From: NCEH01 sp043195135
GTDB taxonomy: Bacteria > Pseudomonadota > Alphaproteobacteria > Rhizobiales > Xanthobacteraceae
NCBI RefSeq assembly: GCF_043195135.1
Contig: NZ_JBAFWP010000004.1
Reading direction: 5' to 3' (one strand)
Length of the DNA stretch: 64,000 bases
How positions within the stretch are numbered: position 1 is the stretch's first letter; every line of letters starts with the position of its first letter. The notes under the pieces were generated by a model. It was not told the origin of the DNA, searched no databases, and saw only the letters and a list, made by a program, of their open reading frames with translations. Made by a program: the position numbers and the translations under genes. Positions 44,401-51,019 of the stretch are shown in pieces.

Positions 44401-46661
44401 GCGGCGTGAACATCCTGCTCGGCGGCGGCAGCTCCATCCGCACCACGGGCACGGGCGCGATCGGCATCTTCGCCCAATCCATCGGCGGGGGCGGCGGCTA
44501 TAGCGGCGCCATGAACACGGCCGGCATGACTGTGCTGCCGCCGAATGCCAACCCGGACCTCACGTCCATGCTCGGCGGCGCGGTGAGCATCGCCATGGCG
44601 CCGGACGCGCAGGGCGGCATGCTGATCGCCACCACCGGCGCCAATGCGCACGGCATTTTCGCCCAGAGCCTCAGCGCGGGCGGCGGCGCCATCGGTTCCA
44701 CCCAGGGCATCGCGCTCCCGCCCGCCACCGGCGCCCCGCGCGCCGATTACGGCGTGTATGCCGGCGGCGCCGGGGGCGTGAGCATCGACCTTTCCGGCAC
44801 CATTTCCGCCACCGGCGCAGGCGCGGCCGGCATCTTTGCCCAAAGCGGATTCCAGGCCGTGAACGGCGCCATCATCGGCGGCGGCGGCGCCATCAACGTG
44901 AACTTCACCGGCACGCTGACCGGCGGCAGCGGCACCGGCGCCGCGCTGGTGCTGCAGGGCGGAAATCCCGACAACACCGTGACCTTCGGCGCGGGCAGCA
45001 AGGTGAGCGCCCTTTCCGGCACGGCGATCATCGGCACGTACGAAGCATTCGCCATCACCAATGCCGGCACCCTCTCGGGCAATGTGGACCTCACGCAGGC
45101 CCAGGCCAGCACGTTCCAGAACGCCGCCGGCGCGCACTTCAACCCCGGCACGCTGGTGGGGCTCGGCACCAGCACCACGTTCGAGGGCGTGCCCTATGGC
45201 GGCACCTTCACCAATGCCGGAACGCTGAACCCGGGCGGCCGCAATGTGGAGCTTTCCACCATGCTGCAAGGCAGCTACGTGCAAAGCCCCGGCGGCATCC
45301 TGGGCATCGACATCAATGCCGCCGTCAATGCGGGGCAGACCAACGACGTGCTGAACGTCTCCGGCACCACGAGCCTCGGCGGCAGCGTGCAACCGCTGGT
45401 GGGCGCGAACCTTCTGCCGCTCACCTACACCATTCTCACCAGCACGGACGCGATGACCGGCAGCGCGCAGCTCCTCCAGCCGTCCGCCCTCGGGGTCGTC
45501 AGCTTCGGCCTCACCCAGGTGGACAATACGCTGCTGCTCACGCCCACGGCCAATTTCACCCCGTCGGGCGTCTCCCTCACCGCCAACGAGGCGGCGATGG
45601 CGCAGTCGCTCCAGCAATCCTGGAACGCCACGTCGACCGGACTGTCCTCGGTGTTCGCCAGCCTCGCCAATGTGCAGACCGCCGCCGGCTACGAGCGCGC
45701 CTTGCAGAACCTCTCCGGCGACCAGATGCAGGCCGCCGCCGTGAACCAGACCCGCGGCGCCCGTACCTCGCTGACGGCGGCGCTGAGCTGCCCGGTTTTC
45801 TCCGGCAGCGGAACCCTTCTCGCCGAGACCGACTGCACCTGGGCCCGGGTGATCGGCACCCGCGCGGAGCAATATTCCGACACCAGCGGCAGCGGCTTCA
45901 CTCTGGATGCCCTCACCTATCGCGTCGGCACCCAGAAGGAGGTGATGACCGACTGGTTCGTGGGCGCGACCGTCGGCTATTCGGACACCTCGCTCACAAC
46001 CAATAGCGGCTTCGGCTCTTCCGATGGCCAGGGCGCGGATGTCGCGCTGTCGGTGAAGCACCAGGTGGGCCCGTGGCTGTTCTCGCTCGCCGGGCACGCC
46101 GGTTTCGGCAGCTATGACAACACCCGCAACATCTTCATCGGCACCAATCGCTGGATCGCGGAAGGCAGCGCCAGCGTGTTCACCTCCGGCGCGCGGGCCC
46201 GCGCCTCCTACGAGTTCGGCTTCGCCAATTGGTACCTGCGGCCCTATGCCGATCTCGACCTGCTCTACACCTATATGCCCGGCTATTCGGAGACCCAGGC
46301 GGGGCCGCTGAACCTCTCCATCGCCTCGCTCCAGGAATGGACGCTCGCCTTCAGCCCGGCGGTGGAAATCGGCGCCCGGGTCGACCTCAGTCCGGACTAT
46401 TGGCTGCGGCCCTATGGCAGCGTCGGGGTGACCTTCCTGTCCAACGACAGGCTCAACTTCCAGAGCAGCCTTGCCGGCGCCGCGCCGTCCGTGCCCGACT
46501 TCACCAATTCCGTGCCCATGCCGGCGACGCTGCTGGACCTGACGGCCGGCCTCCAGCTGGTGAATGCCAAGCGCTATGAGGTGCGGGCCGAATATAAGGC
46601 GCAGGTGGGCAATGATTTCCTCGCCCAGGAACTCAGCGCCCGCCTCTCCGTGCCGTTCTAG
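38454..46661 (+). CDS. Giant glycine-rich autotransporter (type Va)
   Basis: About 2735-aa secreted surface protein. An extended signal peptide (basic region to about residue 20, hydrophobic core ASAVLGGSLALLLSTSG) ends near AAGQ. The passenger, about 2400 residues, is built of imperfect beta-helical repeats rich in GG, with recurring VTVTNxGxITTxG and QSIGGGGGxGG units about 50-100 residues apart; a short Cys pair (CVATAC) lies near the N-terminus. The C-terminal 280 residues form a 12-strand autotransporter barrel (GTRAEQYSDTSGSGF..., FLAQELSARLSVPF) ending in Phe. Likely adhesin or biofilm factor. The ATG at 38454 sits directly after GGGGGCGGGAG; a GTG 24 nt upstream is an alternative. Base use is extremely GGC-biased, which also creates a spurious 1900-codon antisense frame. 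Confidence 0.93.
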   Translation: MDLPLGERAGEERSARASRFLASRFLASTSLASTSLASAVLGGSLALLLSTSGAAGQGFTCVATACLTDNATWYTADSNGTQGTNSSDNDYPGGPGNPGALAQVGNASATAIAIYATSIGGLGGSGAEAGLDGDHFLNGPSNGGSGGTGNIADATNSGIISIPAGAATVRSAVNADASGGGGGASQGGSGSNGGSDGGSGGAAGTATAINSGSLTLVSNTASGLVSVANGGNGAMGGDGGFASGAGNGGGGGNGGTANATNTAGATISTAGSDAAAILLYAMGGAGAKGEGPGNSYGAGSAGGGGNAGTIVATNNGSLTTSGDSSAGIWAAAVGGSGGAGGDDEGSGSAGAAGGTGGSVTLVNSGTIRTSGGSSYGLGADAAGGDGGHGGYGASEYNSMGSSGGAGLTGGTAAISTTATSTILTSGASSFGIYAQANGGKGGKGGGQDAGADAPGAGGSGGNAGTAGVTLLGTVATSGAEAPGIGVLAVGGDGGLSGAHASGSKGGDGGTAVASVYITANANGAPTTSGTKSDGLLVKANGGKGGAADTGGIGGNGGSAAAFVTGTLATTGDTAASAVRAEADGGAAGASTASRDNGGSLGGTGGSANVTLGTPQGGVALLSTTGTSSPAAAAMSRGGAGSAASPGDGEGDGGNGGAGGGGGTATLLTYAGSIVTATGARSEGLHASSDGGVGGQGGSFSFGGTGGTGGTTQVTNAAAITTGGQSGAGLLATANGGDGGSNPHPDSSNLQGYGGNGGGGGAVTVTNSGTILTTGAASDGILAKANGGAAGTAALGDGFAGAGGSVTVTTTASSVIATRGASSSAIRADASGGTGGSVTVTAGGVISTGAASSPALRATSHGGISTTAGVGGAGGAVTVTANLALPGSGATTAAESSAGLLLESTGGAGAGASSGSAGGAGGAVTLNLTGSVVTGTSLAGGNYTHSPAAWIASTGGAGGAAVDGTGAHGGAGGGAVAATLNFGNSSGAVAQAVTYGIGSPALGALSQGGAGGDGAEANAGDANGGRGGAGGSAGNSVVTAYAGTSVTTYGAASSGLVAISAGGNAGSGSQQNGTVGNAGSGGAGGNGDTVFVTNAAAITTYGTSSYGIYAAALGGNGGAGGLSSETFDSDGGAGGDGGSGGSVSVDFAVTVTNSATITTSGTAGYGIYGLSQGGGGGAGGAANGHVYEQGGNAGSGGAGAGISLTNTGTITTSGNQGYGMFGQSIGGGGDSGGAVNGLGPISITVGGNGSGGGAGGGLNLLNAGLIATTNDSAIGMYALSVGGAGGAGGTVGTTSASFVVPSVAVALGGGGGFGGNGGAIGVTNAGTITTQGLDAAGIAALSIGGGGGSGGNADSSSYSLGYGEVPNIGVTIGIGGTGAYGGNGGQITAANLNYISTQSDQAYAILAQSIGGGGGNGGNAATSTYTYGSSLVLALSVSVGGGGGGGGIGQGVTVLNNANATLSTAGFAADAIYAASIGGGGGNGGTGTAATSVSLPWSWSGQQNGVDLSTSIIPFSFNESFAASIGVGGSGGSGNIGGAVNVTNNGFISTSGVDARGIFAQSVGGGGGTAAAGQAAGTDDYQLNLSVGGKGGSGGDGGAVTVTNTAGASIATTADGAHGIEAQSVGGGGGSGGTASSDPAGALAGVLADTIESELKAILAAKLPAYAASEALKLSFPTTEANIAVGGAGGAAGNGGVVTVSNAGTITTQNDAAFGIFAQSVGGGGGNGGGATLAGSNVINVNVGVGGAGGAAGTGNLVTVTNTGLISTQGDSAFGILGQSVGGGGGVGGLAVDSTSLSLTASITVGGSTAANANNNNVQQGATGGADTVQITNAGTIKTTGSESHGIVGQAIGGGGGVFIVNPEQPGLNGPTNTEIVSLENQIVQGLLGLGVDLNGIASAYAQQLYAASGTLALTIGGSALTNGGGGIVNITHTGMLTTSGDNAFGILAQSIGGGGGFATDGAGPAMPVTVSGGVGGSGLGNGGGVNILLGGGSSIRTTGTGAIGIFAQSIGGGGGYSGAMNTAGMTVLPPNANPDLTSMLGGAVSIAMAPDAQGGMLIATTGANAHGIFAQSLSAGGGAIGSTQGIALPPATGAPRADYGVYAGGAGGVSIDLSGTISATGAGAAGIFAQSGFQAVNGAIIGGGGAINVNFTGTLTGGSGTGAALVLQGGNPDNTVTFGAGSKVSALSGTAIIGTYEAFAITNAGTLSGNVDLTQAQASTFQNAAGAHFNPGTLVGLGTSTTFEGVPYGGTFTNAGTLNPGGRNVELSTMLQGSYVQSPGGILGIDINAAVNAGQTNDVLNVSGTTSLGGSVQPLVGANLLPLTYTILTSTDAMTGSAQLLQPSALGVVSFGLTQVDNTLLLTPTANFTPSGVSLTANEAAMAQSLQQSWNATSTGLSSVFASLANVQTAAGYERALQNLSGDQMQAAAVNQTRGARTSLTAALSCPVFSGSGTLLAETDCTWARVIGTRAEQYSDTSGSGFTLDALTYRVGTQKEVMTDWFVGATVGYSDTSLTTNSGFGSSDGQGADVALSVKHQVGPWLFSLAGHAGFGSYDNTRNIFIGTNRWIAEGSASVFTSGARARASYEFGFANWYLRPYADLDLLYTYMPGYSETQAGPLNLSIASLQEWTLAFSPAVEIGARVDLSPDYWLRPYGSVGVTFLSNDRLNFQSSLAGAAPSVPDFTNSVPMPATLLDLTAGLQLVNAKRYEVRAEYKAQVGNDFLAQELSARLSVPF
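38506..38565 (+). repeat. In-frame 15-bp repeats in the autotransporter signal peptide
   Basis: Two copies of CGCGTTTTCTGGCAT (38506, 38521) followed by two near-identical copies of CCACATCGCTGGCAT (38536, 38551). They encode the repeated pentapeptides SRFLA/STSLA. Unit length is a multiple of three, so copy-number change would lengthen or shorten the signal n-region without a frameshift. Confidence 0.9.
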
Positions 46662-46714
46662 CGGGCGGCTTCGCGCCCGGCGGAGCCAAGAACCGACGCG
46701 ACCCGCGCGCGCTT

Positions 46715-46728
46715 TTGACTTGAATCAT
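46715..46728 (+). promoter_or_regulatory. FNR/FixK-like box upstream of the universal stress protein
   Basis: TTGAC-TTGA-ATCAT fits the FNR/FixK consensus TTGAT-N4-ATCAA with correct 4-bp spacing and mismatches only at the outer-inner positions (C for T, T for A). It is 63 nt upstream of the GTG start. Oxygen-responsive control of Usp genes by such sites is common in Alphaproteobacteria; here it is a prediction. Confidence 0.5.
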
Positions 46729-46790
46729 ACAAGCACACGCATCAAATGCCGTAGCGTAAGAATATAATGAATACATTGAGGAGCAACGCC

Positions 46791-47636
46791 GTGGCCTCTG
46801 TCTCAGATTTCAAGAGCATCCTTGTCGGCATCACCGAAGAAGGCACGGACCGCGCCAGTTCCGCCCTGGCCTACGGGCTCTCCTTCGCCCAGGCGGCGGG
46901 GGCGCACATCACGGTTCAGGCGGCGGCGCTGAAGGTGAGCGTGCCGCGCAGCGCCGTCGGCCATTTCGCTGCGGAACTCGCCGGCTCGGAAAATCGCCGG
47001 GTGCGGGAGGCGGCGGTCGCGACCGTGGAGCGCGCGCGCGGCGAGGCCGATGCCTCGGGCCTCACCTGCTCGGTGGAGACCCTGCAATTGCCCCTGGCGG
47101 AACTGCTGGACGCCTTCGTCGGCCAGGCGCGCGTGCATGACATCGCCGTGCTCGAAACCACGCCAGAGCCGATGGAAATCGGCCGCGACATCATCGAAAA
47201 CGTGGTCACCCGCGGCGGCCGCCCGGTGCTCGCCGTGCCGCCGGGCGTGACCGCGTTCCGCGCCGAGCGCATCGTCATCGCCTGGGACGGCAGCGAGCGC
47301 GCCGCCCGCGCGGTCGCCTTCGCCCTGCCGCTGCTGAAGGCCGCGCAGGAGGTGGAAATCCTCTGCATCAAGGGCGAGAAGGATCTCGCCCACGCCGTCC
47401 CCGGCGCAGAACTCGCACCGAACCTCGCGCGGCACGGCGTGAAGGTGAGCGTGAACGACATCAGCGTGCGCGATGGCGATGCGGCCGAGACCCTGCGCGG
47501 CCAGGTGGGCCTGTTCCGCGGCGACATGGTGGTGATGGGCGCGTTCGTGCACTCGCGGCTTCAGCAATGGGTGCTCGGCGGCTTCACCCGCGCCTTGATC
47601 GAGCGTTCGCCGGTGCCGCTGTTCCTGGCGCACTGA
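46791..47636 (+). CDS. Universal stress protein, tandem Usp domains
   Basis: 281-aa cytoplasmic protein with two UspA folds. The first starts SDFKSILVGITEEGTDRAS, the second starts AERIVIAWDGSERAARAVAFALP and ends with the nucleotide-type motif VMGAFVHSRLQQWVLGGFTRALIERSPVPLFLAH (G-x-x-G-(9)-G(S/T)-like pattern). Start is GTG 46791, seven nt after GAGGAG; an upstream ATG at 46767 lacks a ribosome site. Likely induced by stress or low oxygen, given the box above. Confidence 0.88.
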   Translation: MASVSDFKSILVGITEEGTDRASSALAYGLSFAQAAGAHITVQAAALKVSVPRSAVGHFAAELAGSENRRVREAAVATVERARGEADASGLTCSVETLQLPLAELLDAFVGQARVHDIAVLETTPEPMEIGRDIIENVVTRGGRPVLAVPPGVTAFRAERIVIAWDGSERAARAVAFALPLLKAAQEVEILCIKGEKDLAHAVPGAELAPNLARHGVKVSVNDISVRDGDAAETLRGQVGLFRGDMVVMGAFVHSRLQQWVLGGFTRALIERSPVPLFLAH

Positions 47637-47726
47637 GCCCGGCGCGCGGATCCCGCGCCACGAAGCCGGGCAATCGTCATGCCCGGCCTCGTCCCGTGCA
47701 TCCGCGCGGAGCCGCCGGCGCCAGCT

Positions 47727-47758
47727 TTCCAAGGCGCGTGGGTTCCAAGGCGCGTGGG
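47727..47758. repeat. 16-bp perfect tandem duplication
   Basis: TTCCAAGGCGCGTGGG occurs twice head-to-tail (47727-47742, 47743-47758) in the 537-nt non-coding stretch after the Usp gene. Confidence 0.9.
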
Positions 47759-47775
47759 CGCGCGCAGGCGGCGCG

Positions 47776-47808
47776 GCGTCATGGCCGGGACAGGCCCGGC
47801 CATGACGC
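47776..47808. repeat. Palindromic repetitive element
   Basis: 14-bp perfect stem (47776-47789 with 47795-47808; arm GCGTCATGGCCGGG) with 5-nt loop ACAGG. The CATGGCCGGG...CCCGGCCATG palindrome is a widespread intergenic repeat in Hyphomicrobiales. A divergent relative (TCATGCCCGGCCTCGTCCCG) lies just upstream at about 47677. Confidence 0.75.
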
Positions 47809-47825
47809 GCGAGAGACGACCACAA

Positions 47826-47860
47826 GAGACGGTGACCGAGAGACGGTGGCCGAGAGACCG
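47826..47860. repeat. 14-bp imperfect tandem repeat
   Basis: GAGACGGTGACCGA, GAGACGGTGGCCGA and a third decayed unit GAGACCGCGG follow one another (47826, 47840, 47854). The rest of the 47637-48173 gap holds no recognisable gene. Confidence 0.75.
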
Positions 47861-48173
47861 CGGAACCGAAGGCGCCCGCTCTCAGGTCCCCCCACCCCTG
47901 ACTGTCGGGGCTGAACAGCGAGGCCGAGGGGCCGGCATCGGCCGCGCCCCGGCCCTTTCTCCCGGCAGGGTTAACGCGATCTTCATCCCCGCCCTGTAGC
48001 TGCCATCGCGGCTTCAAGCACTTATGGGCCAGCGCCGTGCCGGAACGTCTCACCCGCGCCTTCGCGATGGCACGATCCCGCGCAAAAACGCCATAAGGGC
48101 CTGCCAAACACGCCACCGGCCGCCGGCGGGGAATGCCTGATTCCGCACCGGCCCGCCGGACGAATTCAAGGAA

Positions 48174-48506
48174 ATGCCTCCCATGATCTCTCGACGGTCC
48201 CTCCTCGGTGGTCTGCTGACCGCCGGTCTCGCCGCCGCCGCGCCCATCGCCGCGTCGAGCCAGGCCGATGCCCAGATTTTCATCCAGCCGCCGCCGCCGC
48301 CGCTGCGCGTCGAGCGCCGCCCCCCGCCGCCCCGTCCCGGCTGGGTCTGGGTGTCCGGCTTCTGGACCTGGGATGCGCGGCGCCGCACTTATGTGTGGGT
48401 GCCCGGCCGCTGGGTCGCCGGCCGTCCCGGCTATCGCTATCGCGATGGCACCTGGGTGCGCCGGGGCAATACCTGGGTCTATCGCCCGGGCGGCTGGTGG
48501 CGCTGA
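48174..48506 (+). CDS. YXWGXW/WXXGXW-repeat envelope protein
   Basis: 110-aa secreted protein. It has a twin-arginine-like signal (MISRRSLLGGLLTAGLAAAA), a proline-rich stretch (PPPPPLRVERRPPPPRPG) and aromatic repeats WVSGFWTWDARR, YVWVPGRWVAGRPGYRYRDG and WVYRPGGWWR of the WXXGXW type. Function unknown; such proteins are small outer-envelope or stress-associated proteins. ATG at 48174 or at 48183 are both possible. Confidence 0.8.
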   Translation: MPPMISRRSLLGGLLTAGLAAAAPIAASSQADAQIFIQPPPPPLRVERRPPPPRPGWVWVSGFWTWDARRRTYVWVPGRWVAGRPGYRYRDGTWVRRGNTWVYRPGGWWR

Positions 48507-48530
48507 GCCTTCCGCGCTGAACCGCGCATG

Positions 48531-48570
48531 AAAAAGGGACCGTTCGCCCCCCGGCGAACGGTCCCTCTGC
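48531..48570. terminator. Bidirectional terminator
   Basis: 13-bp perfect stem (48536-48548 with 48553-48565, CCCC loop) preceded by AAAAA and followed by a T-rich stretch. It separates the converging genes ending at 48506 and 48595. Confidence 0.85.
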
Positions 48571-48594
48571 TTTTCAGTCCGATGGACCGGCCGC

Positions 48595-49152
48595 TCAGGC
48601 GGTCGGCGCAGCCGGCGCGGCGCCGACGGCCGGCGCGGCGGGAGTCTCGGAGCTGGTCTCGCCCGCCGCATGGGCGGCGAGCGCGTCGCGCAGGGCGTTT
48701 TCCTTGGTGTGGTCGAACGAGGTGCTCATCACCGTGCCGCCGACGCCGCGCAGGTCTTCCAGGACCTTGTCCGTGGTCATCTTGCGGATCAGCAGGAACA
48801 GGCCGGCGGTGCCGGGCTGAAGCGCGCCGGCGGCATCCTTCACGAACTGGTCGTTGATGCCGACATCGGTCAGCGCGCCACCGAGCGCACCCGAGGCGGC
48901 GCCGATGGCCGTGCCCACCAGCGGCATCATGAAGATGAAGCCGATCAGCGTGCCCCACAGCGCGCCGGACATGGCGCCGGTGGCGGTGGTGTTGATCAGC
49001 TGGTTCAGCTTGATGTGGCCGTTCTCATCCTTGACGGCGATGACCGCATCGCCGAGCTCGATGAGATATTCCTTCTGCATGCCCAGGATCTTGTCGCGAA
49101 CCTCGACGGCCCGCTGTTCCGTGGGGAAGGCGATGAAGACAAGATCGCTCAT
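48595..49152 (-). CDS. DUF1269 domain membrane-associated protein
   Basis: 185-aa protein. N-terminal ferredoxin-like part (SDLVFIAFPTEQRAVEVRDK), a glycine-rich membrane-type segment (GALWGTLIGFIFMMPLVGTA and IGAASGALGGALTDVG) and GTAGLFLLIRKMTTDKVLEDL match DUF1269. The tail is Ala/Pro-rich and variable. Function unknown; the family is associated with the cell envelope and stress. Monocistronic. Confidence 0.85.
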   Translation of the reverse strand: MSDLVFIAFPTEQRAVEVRDKILGMQKEYLIELGDAVIAVKDENGHIKLNQLINTTATGAMSGALWGTLIGFIFMMPLVGTAIGAASGALGGALTDVGINDQFVKDAAGALQPGTAGLFLLIRKMTTDKVLEDLRGVGGTVMSTSFDHTKENALRDALAAHAAGETSSETPAAPAVGAAPAAPTA

Positions 49153-49407
49153 GGCCGGTTTCCTTCAAGCTTGCTGCGTTTACGGACCGCGCCCATCCGG
49201 CGCGGCACGGCAGCTTCGGCCGCAGGTGCCGGCGGGAATTCGCCCGCCTGAAAGCCGCCCGCGCGCCGGAAGCCGGGGCATGTGTGACATGGTTTCGTGT
49301 CATTTCAAACAGCGGAAGCGCAAGCGCGGCCGCTGCGCGGCGGCTCGGATCGCGAGACGCCAAGATGACGTAAAGGAAGCGAAACCCCCGCCGGCCGGGC
49401 CGCGATC

Positions 49408-50850
49408 CTAGAGTTCGGACGCCAGGGCGTTGCCGGGCCGCTGCGCGTTTCGGCCGTCTGCCGCGCGCGCATCGCCCGGGATTTCACCCGGCCCGGGTTT
49501 GTGCGCGGCTTTCTTTGTCCCCGCCTTTTTGGCGCTCGCCTTCTTGGCGCTCCCCTTCTTGCTCTCACGCTTCCCATCTTCGCGCCTGTCGCCCTGCTGC
49601 GCCTTTGCGGCGGCCTTCTTGCCGGCGGCCGGCGAGGCGCTGTCGGCGTCCGGCAGCGGCGAAGCCGGCGCATGCAGAATCGGCGCAGGGCGAAGGGCAG
49701 CCGCATCCTCGGCTTTCACGGTCTGGGCTTTCGCATCCCGCGCCTTGGGGGGCGACTTCTCGGGGGGCAATTTCTTCGGCTGCGATTTCTTCGGCTGCGA
49801 TTTCTTGGGCGGCGCTTTCTCGGGCGGCGCTTTTTTGGCAGACGCCGTCTCGGCCCGCGAGGCGTGTGCCCCGGCCGTTGCCGATGCCCCACCCATGGCC
49901 TCGCCCCCGGAGCCGGCCCCGCCTTCCTCGTCCGAAGACGAGTCGGCTCCCACCACCGCGGGCGAAACGCCCACCGCCTGCGGCATGGCCTTTCCGGCTT
50001 TGGCGGTCCCGGTCGCGGCGCCACCGGCCTTGGGCTTCTCGGCCTTGGATTTCCCGCCCTCGGATTTCTTGACCTCGGGCTTCTTGGCCTCGGGCTTCTT
50101 GGCCTCGGGCTTCTTGGCCTCGGGCTTCTTGGCCTCGGGCTTCTTGACCTCGGGTTTCTTGACCTCCGGCTTCTTGATCCCGGATTTCCGGGCTTCGGCT
50201 TTCTTCCCCGCGGCCTTGCCGGGGCCCGCCGCGACGGCGGGTGCGGCCGGCGCGAGATCGGCCGGCGCGGCCTCGATGGGGGAAGCCGCGGGTGCCGCCG
50301 GCGCCTTCTGCTTCGTCGAGGCCTTCCCCTTCGCGGCCGCCTTCCGTTTGGCCGCCGCCTGGGCGGCCAGTTCCTCTTCCCGCGCCGCGACCTTCGCTGC
50401 GTGTCGCGCGGTAAGCGCCGCGGCGAACTGGAGGATGATCTGGGCCAGCCCCTCTTCCTGCACCGCCGCGGCGGCGCTATCGGCACTGAACCAGAAGCCG
50501 ACGCGCTCCAGCCGCTCCGGCCATTTCTTCACATAGCGCTTCACCTTCATGGGAAACACCATCACGTCGCACGGCACCGAGCGGGTGGGCGAGAGGCGCT
50601 TCTCATAGCTGTAGAGGCCGGCCGCGGCCTGCGACATGGCGCCGATCAGCCCGGCTTCCTCATAGGCTTCGCGCGCGGCCGTCTGCGGCGGCGTCAGCCC
50701 CTTGATGGGCCAGCCCTTGGGCACCACCCAGCGGCGCGTCTCGCGCGACGTGATCAGGCGAATCTGCACTTCCCCATCCTGCCGCTGCCGATACGGCAAG
50801 GCGGCATATTGCAGGCGGCGCAGCGAGGGTTTGTCGGACGTTATCGGCAT
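49408..50850 (-). CDS. NUDIX hydrolase with a long lysine/alanine-rich repeat tail
   Basis: 480-aa protein. Residues about 1-130 are a NUDIX domain of the DIPP type: RRWVVPKGWPIKGLTPPQ and REAYEEAGLIG. The canonical box G-x5-E-x7-REuxEExGu has Thr in place of the first Glu (GLTPPQT) but keeps REAYEEAGL, so activity is probable but altered. Residues about 155-480 are low complexity, Lys/Ala/Pro/Glu-rich with seven KKPEA/KKPEV units, resembling histone-H1-like nucleic-acid-binding tails. The start at 50850 begins the NUDIX domain and follows GGGAGGGAGA; a longer frame upstream overlaps the egtB promoter. Substrate may be diphosphoinositol or dinucleoside polyphosphates. Confidence 0.85.
   Translation of the reverse strand: MPITSDKPSLRRLQYAALPYRQRQDGEVQIRLITSRETRRWVVPKGWPIKGLTPPQTAAREAYEEAGLIGAMSQAAAGLYSYEKRLSPTRSVPCDVMVFPMKVKRYVKKWPERLERVGFWFSADSAAAAVQEEGLAQIILQFAAALTARHAAKVAAREEELAAQAAAKRKAAAKGKASTKQKAPAAPAASPIEAAPADLAPAAPAVAAGPGKAAGKKAEARKSGIKKPEVKKPEVKKPEAKKPEAKKPEAKKPEAKKPEVKKSEGGKSKAEKPKAGGAATGTAKAGKAMPQAVGVSPAVVGADSSSDEEGGAGSGGEAMGGASATAGAHASRAETASAKKAPPEKAPPKKSQPKKSQPKKLPPEKSPPKARDAKAQTVKAEDAAALRPAPILHAPASPLPDADSASPAAGKKAAAKAQQGDRREDGKRESKKGSAKKASAKKAGTKKAAHKPGPGEIPGDARAADGRNAQRPGNALASEL
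50071..50175 (-). repeat. 15-bp in-frame tandem repeat coding the KKPEA tail
   Basis: Seven contiguous 15-nt units (plus-strand form G(G/A)CCTCGGGCTTCTT) at 50071, 50086, 50101, 50116, 50131, 50146 and 50161; the middle four are identical. Encodes KKPE(A/V) pentapeptides. Confidence 0.95.
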
Positions 50851-51019
50851 TTTTTGAAAAAGAATCTCCCTCCCCTCATTATGAGGCCATGCGCTGTCAT
50901 AAGGGCCCCGCCGACGAAAAAAATCATGCGCCCCCTTTCGGAACCGGCACGCCGACCCGACGTTTGACCCAATCAACGTCCCGGTGAGGCATCCTGCCCG
51001 GCGGAAAATGGAGAAGCCC

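Noticed and set aside
49430..50967. Plus-strand frames opposite the NUDIX gene
   Set aside because: The repeat region is low complexity; the NUDIX motif and ribosome site support only the minus strand.
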